Below the pieces are notes generated by a model that ran no database searches, was not told the DNA's origin, and worked only from the letters and a program-made list of their open reading frames with translations. A stretch of 64,000 bases of DNA from Lutispora sp. Its GTDB lineage: Bacteria > Bacillota > Clostridia > Lutisporales > Lutisporaceae. Positions 59,511 through 64,000 of this stretch are shown here, one piece after another (the first letter of the stretch is position 1; the number at the start of each line of letters is the position of its first letter). The stretch is taken from assembly GCA_028709965.1 (NCBI GenBank), contig JAQUTA010000002.1:18622-82621 (forward strand). The letters are read 5' to 3'. The position numbers and the translations under genes are program-made.

Positions 59511-60614
59511 ATGAGAAAAAATTCTAAAATTTTTGCAACCATTTTGGTTTTCGTTTTTGCTTTTAGCATAATGCTTGGAGCCTTTGCTTCTACATATGCA
59601 GACAGCAGCATAGCAATCGGTGGTACAGCTAAGACAACAGTTAATGTGAATTTTAGAAAGGGGCCCGGAATAAATAACAGCATTATTTCTGTGATTAAGA
59701 AGGGCTCAGAAGTAAAAACCCTGGAAAAGGCAGGAACATGGTATAAGATCCAACTTGCAGATGGCAAGACAGGTTACGTTTATGGCAAATATCTTTCTGG
59801 AACAGGCAAAAAAGTTGAAGAAGTTGTAAAAGAGACGCCAAAAACAGAAACAAAAATAGACATTTCCAAGCTGGAAAAGAACATAGTACTGGCAACTACC
59901 ACCAGCACTCAGGATACAGGGCTTTTGGATACATTAGTTCCAGCTTTCACGAAAAAATATGGCGTTAATGTCAAGGTTATTGCCGTAGGCACTGGTGAAG
60001 CTATAGAGATGGGCAAAAGAGGAGATGCAGACGTAATACTTGTTCACTCAAGAAAATCAGAGGATGCTTTTGTTGCAGATGGCTTTGGAGTAAACAGAAA
60101 AGATGTAATGTATAATTTCTTCTTACTTGTAGGGTCCAAGGATGACCCTGCAAAAGTTGGAGATACAAAGGATGTAGTATCAGCTATGGCTGCAATAGCT
60201 AACAGTAAATCCACCTTCATATCCCGCGGTGATGAGTCTGGCACTCACAAGAAAGAAAAGGATTTATGGAAAGCTGCTAATTTAGTTCCACAAGGAAACA
60301 AATGGTATATGGAAGTCGGTCAGGGAATGGGAGCGACTCTAACCATGGCAAATGAGCAAGGTGCTTATACTCTAGTTGACAGTGGTACTTGGTATGCGTA
60401 TCAGGACAAAGTAAACATGAAGATAGTATTGGAAGGGGATAAAGCTTTATTTAATCCCTATGGAGTTATTGCTGTGAATCCTGCAAAATATCCAAACATA
60501 AGCTATAATTCAGCCATGGCCTTTGCTGAATTCATAACTTCTATGGAAGGTCAAACAATAATCAAAGATTATAAGAAGAACGGATTCCAGCTGTTTGTGC
60601 CTGACGCAAAATAG
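59511..60614 (+). CDS. tupA: Tungstate-binding protein TupA with N-terminal bacterial SH3 domain
   Basis: SH3b: VNVNFRKGPGINNSIISVIKKGSEVKTLEKAGTWYKIQLADGKTGYVYGKYLS. TupA: ILATTTSTQDTGLLDTLVP, VGTGEAIEMGKRGDADVILVHSRKSEDAFVADGFGVNRKDVMYNFFLLVG. Confidence 0.92.
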   Translation: MRKNSKIFATILVFVFAFSIMLGAFASTYADSSIAIGGTAKTTVNVNFRKGPGINNSIISVIKKGSEVKTLEKAGTWYKIQLADGKTGYVYGKYLSGTGKKVEEVVKETPKTETKIDISKLEKNIVLATTTSTQDTGLLDTLVPAFTKKYGVNVKVIAVGTGEAIEMGKRGDADVILVHSRKSEDAFVADGFGVNRKDVMYNFFLLVGSKDDPAKVGDTKDVVSAMAAIANSKSTFISRGDESGTHKKEKDLWKAANLVPQGNKWYMEVGQGMGATLTMANEQGAYTLVDSGTWYAYQDKVNMKIVLEGDKALFNPYGVIAVNPAKYPNISYNSAMAFAEFITSMEGQTIIKDYKKNGFQLFVPDAK

Positions 60615-60632
60615 GGAACGGTTTTTTCGTTG

Positions 60633-60666
60633 CAAAGCGATGTAGATTTTTCTGCATCGCTTTTGT
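60633..60666 (+). terminator. Intrinsic terminator after tupA
   Basis: AAAGCGATGtagatttttctGCATCGCTTTT. Confidence 0.75.
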
Positions 60667-60745
60667 GACATAATAGGCTATGAATTATTAGGCTAAAATA
60701 TTATAATAGATAGAGACAAATATACGTAACTTTAGAGGTGAAGAG

Positions 60746-61972
60746 ATGAAGCTTTTAAATGTAAGTAGAGTTGAAGATGTAAGAAAAAAAATAGATGATG
60801 CGTTTCCCTATTCCTGGGACAAATATGACCAAGTCTCCATTGAGCAAAGTCTGGGAAGAATAGCCTTCGAAGATGTCTTTTCTCCTATTGAGCTGCCTGA
60901 GTTTTCTAAATCTGTAGTAGATGGTTATGCTGTATTATCAAAGGACACCTACGGAGCCGGCGAGAGCATGCCGGTTTTCTTGGACATTGTCGGCCATATG
61001 GACATGGGAAAGGCAGCAAAGGGCAAAGTTGTGAGCTCAACTGCCATATATGTGCCTACAGGCGCCATAATCCCTGAAGGTGCTGACGCAGTTGTTATGA
61101 TAGAGTACGTGGAGAATTTGGATGAGAATACCATCGCTGTTTATGCACCGGTTGCACCAGGTCAAGGCATAATAAAAAAGGGCGATGATGTTAAACAAAA
61201 TGATAAGGTGTTAGTAAAAGGAAAGAAAATAAGATCCAGAGATATTGGAGTATTATCTGCTCTGGGCATTGGATATATAAAGGTGTTTAAAAAGTTGAGG
61301 CTTTCAGTCATATCCACGGGAGATGAGATAGTAAATTCCTTCGGTAAAGTTGGAATCGGTGAAGTAAGAGACATTAACACTCACCTCATTTCTGCCATGG
61401 CAGAAGAATGTGGAGCTGAGGTAAGTCTTAAGCTTCTAGTTCCTGATGATTTTGAGAAACTAAGAGAAGCTATTAATAAGGCTTTAGAGGTCTCTGAGAT
61501 AGTTATACTGTCAGGGGGAAGCTCTGTTGGAGCTAAGGATATGACAGCCAAAGCTATAGAGTCTATGGATGATGGAGAGGTATTCGTCCATGGGGTGGCG
61601 GTTAAGCCGGGAAAGCCTACCATAATAGGGAGAACAGGAGACAAAGCATTGTTTGGCTTACCGGGGCATCCTTCTTCTGCCATGGTCATATTCAAAGTGT
61701 TTGTGGATTATTTAATAAGAAAATATTACTCAACCAGTGAAGACATAATATATATAGAGGCTTTGTGCGGAGAAAATATTCATTCGGCACCGGGCAAAGA
61801 GACCTATCAGCCTGTTGAACTGGAAGAAAAAGATGGAGGCTACGTAGCCATGCCCATCTATGGAAAATCTGCTGCTATTACAACAGTAGCCAAATCCATA
61901 GGCTATATAAAGATATCTGAAAACAAGGAAGGCATTAAAAAGGGCGAAAAGGTTAGAGTGACATTGTTTTAA
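60746..61972 (+). CDS. moeA: Molybdopterin molybdotransferase MoeA
   Basis: SLGRIAFEDVFSPIELPEFSKSVVDGYAV, STGDEIV, SGGSSVGAKD, KPGKPTIIG, GLPGHPSSAMV. Confidence 0.95.
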   Translation: MKLLNVSRVEDVRKKIDDAFPYSWDKYDQVSIEQSLGRIAFEDVFSPIELPEFSKSVVDGYAVLSKDTYGAGESMPVFLDIVGHMDMGKAAKGKVVSSTAIYVPTGAIIPEGADAVVMIEYVENLDENTIAVYAPVAPGQGIIKKGDDVKQNDKVLVKGKKIRSRDIGVLSALGIGYIKVFKKLRLSVISTGDEIVNSFGKVGIGEVRDINTHLISAMAEECGAEVSLKLLVPDDFEKLREAINKALEVSEIVILSGGSSVGAKDMTAKAIESMDDGEVFVHGVAVKPGKPTIIGRTGDKALFGLPGHPSSAMVIFKVFVDYLIRKYYSTSEDIIYIEALCGENIHSAPGKETYQPVELEEKDGGYVAMPIYGKSAAITTVAKSIGYIKISENKEGIKKGEKVRVTLF

Positions 61973-61997
61973 TAATATACAAAAGGGATGGGATACG

Positions 61998-63896
61998 ATG
62001 GATAGAAATTTGTATTTGGAAAATATGGATGTAGATGAGGCTTTGAAGCTTTTTTTGGATAGATCAGGACAAAAACAGCAAACGGAGAAGATTCCTGTCA
62101 TAGGTTCCTTGGGTAGAGTGACAGCAGACCCTGTGTTTGCCATTTATTCTTCTCCCAATTTCAATGCTTCAGCTATGGATGGCATAGCAGTAAAAGCAAA
62201 GGACACCTTTGAAGCCTCTGAAGTGAATCTTGTAATCCTCAAAAAAGAGAATCATTATAAGTATGTAGATACCGGGGATTCCATATCAGATCCTTATGAT
62301 GCGGTAATAATGATAGAAGATATTGCTGAGGCAGGAGAAGATAGAGTAAAGATAATCAGCCCTGCATTTCCCTGGCAGCATATAAGACCTATAGGAGAAG
62401 ACATAGTAGCCAATGAGATGATCATCCCGTCAAATCATATAATACGCCCTGTAGATATTGGAGCTCTGCTATCGGGAGGAATCACTGAGATAGCAGTCTA
62501 TAAAAAGCCCAAGGTGGGAATAATTCCCACAGGCACAGAGATAGTTGAGCCGGGAGAAGAGCTTCGCATTGGAGATATTATTGAATCCAATTCACGCATA
62601 TTCGAAGGTTTGGTCATAGAATACGGAGGAGAGCCCAAAAGATATGCTCCCGTCCCTGATGATTATGAGAAACTGAAAGCTGCACTGAAAAATGCAGCTA
62701 TGGAAAATGATATAGTTGTGATAAATGCGGGTTCCTCTGCAGGTTCAGAGGATTATACCGCCAAGCTTGTTAAGGATTTGGGAGAGCTGATACTCCATGG
62801 TATAGCAACAAAGCCGGGCAAGCCTGCCATATTGGGACTGATACAAGGCAAGCCTGTCATCGGAGTGCCGGGGTACCCTGTATCCGCATGGGTTGTATTT
62901 GAAATATTTGCAAAAGCATTGATAAATAAGTGGTCAGGCAGACCTATAAAAGAAGAAAAGACTGTAGAAGCAGTGCTTTCCAAAAGGATGGTTTCTTCAC
63001 TGAAGAATAAGGAATATGTAAGAATAAAGCTAGGCAAGGTTATGGACAATTTGATTGCCACACCCCTTAATAGAGGTGCCGGTGTCACCATGTCCTTGGT
63101 GAGAGCTGATGGAATACTGGAAATCCCCCAGACTAGTGAAGGCTTTGAAGCAGGAGAAAAAATAAAGGTTAAGCTTCTGAAGGACTTGGAAGATATCCAA
63201 AATACAATAGTATCTATTGGAAGCCATGATCTTATAATGGACATAGCAGGAAATATGATGCATAGGAAAAACTCAGGCTACAACCTTTCCTCAGCTCATG
63301 TAGGAAGCATGGGAGGTATAATGGCCATCCGCAGAGGAGAGGCTCATATAGCACCCATACATCTGTTGGATGAGAAGACTGGAATATATAATATAGAGTA
63401 TATAAAAAAATATCTGAGCAATATAGATATGGCTCTTATCAAAGGTGTAAAAAGAGTTCAAGGCATCATGACAAAGAAGAACAATCCTAAAAGCATTAAA
63501 GGTATCGAGGATTTGATGAGAGAAGATATAGGATTTGTAAATCGTCAGAAAGGTGCGGGCACTAGGATATTGGTAGACTATCTCTTAAAAAAATCCAATC
63601 TTGATGCAGAGAAGATTCGTGGCTACGAGCGAGAAATGACCACCCATATGGCAGTAGCCGCCGCTATAGCATCTGGCACAGCAGATATGGGAGTGGGTGT
63701 ATATTCCGCAGCAAAAGCCATGAACTTGGATTTCATTCCTATAGGAGAAGAAGACTATGATTTTGCAATTCCTAGAGCATTTTTGGGTGAAGATATGATA
63801 GAATTGTTTATAGAAGTTATAATGTCCCAAGAATTCAAAAACTACCTCCAGAGCATGGGTGGATATGGGACGGAAAACACAGGAGAGATAATATAG
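61998..63896 (+). CDS. MoeA paralog fused to a C-terminal substrate-binding (PBP-like) domain
   Basis: MoeA: LGRVTADPVFAIYSSPNFNASAMDGIAV, PTGTEIVEPGEELRIGDIIESNS, GVPGYPVSAWVVF. C-terminus: SIGSHDLIMDIAGNMM..SAHVGSMGGIMAIRRGEAHIAPIHLLD..RQKGAGTRILVDYLL. Confidence 0.95.
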   Translation: MDRNLYLENMDVDEALKLFLDRSGQKQQTEKIPVIGSLGRVTADPVFAIYSSPNFNASAMDGIAVKAKDTFEASEVNLVILKKENHYKYVDTGDSISDPYDAVIMIEDIAEAGEDRVKIISPAFPWQHIRPIGEDIVANEMIIPSNHIIRPVDIGALLSGGITEIAVYKKPKVGIIPTGTEIVEPGEELRIGDIIESNSRIFEGLVIEYGGEPKRYAPVPDDYEKLKAALKNAAMENDIVVINAGSSAGSEDYTAKLVKDLGELILHGIATKPGKPAILGLIQGKPVIGVPGYPVSAWVVFEIFAKALINKWSGRPIKEEKTVEAVLSKRMVSSLKNKEYVRIKLGKVMDNLIATPLNRGAGVTMSLVRADGILEIPQTSEGFEAGEKIKVKLLKDLEDIQNTIVSIGSHDLIMDIAGNMMHRKNSGYNLSSAHVGSMGGIMAIRRGEAHIAPIHLLDEKTGIYNIEYIKKYLSNIDMALIKGVKRVQGIMTKKNNPKSIKGIEDLMREDIGFVNRQKGAGTRILVDYLLKKSNLDAEKIRGYEREMTTHMAVAAAIASGTADMGVGVYSAAKAMNLDFIPIGEEDYDFAIPRAFLGEDMIELFIEVIMSQEFKNYLQSMGGYGTENTGEII

Positions 63897-64000
63897 AACT
63901 CAGAACTCAGAACTCAGAGCTCAGGAGTATAGGGCGGCAAGTTCTGGGGAGGGGGACGGAAACCACTGAAAGACACTGAAGGTTGCACTGAATTACACGG
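63896..64000. repeat. Heptamer array plus composite-repeat left end, running off the window
   Basis: GAACTCA x3 + GAGCTCA + GGAGTATAGGG; same order as at 3250. Confidence 0.8.

Noticed and set aside
63896-63925. Possible CRISPR array in the short tandem repeats
   Set aside because: Units are 7 nt with no spacers; none of the heptamer arrays fits CRISPR geometry, and no cas genes seen.

Overview
Window from a low-GC, Clostridia-like anaerobe (inferred from gene content and composition). It reads as five blocks. (1) 1-18 kb, mostly housekeeping: amidohydrolase end, FMN riboswitch + ribU-like gene, t6A genes tsaE / tsaB-rimI fusion / tsaD, an ECF sigma/anti-sigma/bactofilin-like trio, a convergent type II R-M pair, isocitrate/isopropylmalate dehydrogenase family gene, GntR regulator, ABC-F, rex, an OadB-like Na+ pump beta subunit with a tiny unlisted membrane ORF, a P-loop/Asp23-like protein, an OGG-like glycosylase and DUF554. 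(2) 18.3-36.8 kb: an IclR-associated catabolic island with KDPG aldolase, KDG kinase, an IlvD/Edd-type dehydratase, two SDRs, two CE4-like hydrolases, a DUF885-like metallohydrolase and polar plus branched-chain amino-acid-type ABC importers. An IS110-like transposase remnant lies just past its right end. (3) 37.3-43.4 kb: an NifU-like / Mrp / NifX-like / ferredoxin-MinD ATPase cluster with a Cys-rich MerR regulator, resembling orange-protein (Orp) type clusters. (4) 43.5-46.5 kb: stress genes and CIRCE-groES-groEL. (5) 46.6-63.9 kb: a Mo/W-cofactor, [FeFe] hydrogenase and selenocysteine formate dehydrogenase supercluster with two Moco/Tuco-type riboswitch candidates, a truncated FdhA-like Fe-S protein, carbonic anhydrase, a formate transporter, the tup tungstate transporter and two MoeA paralogs. 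The ORF track splits the formate dehydrogenase at an in-frame UGA (52641-52643) that I interpret as Sec, with a SECIS-like hairpin just downstream. Dispersed repeats are prominent, including heptamer arrays (GARCTNN) that bound the R-M cassette in inverted orientation and a ~50-nt hairpin family present three times. No searches were run; assignments are by motif recognition.
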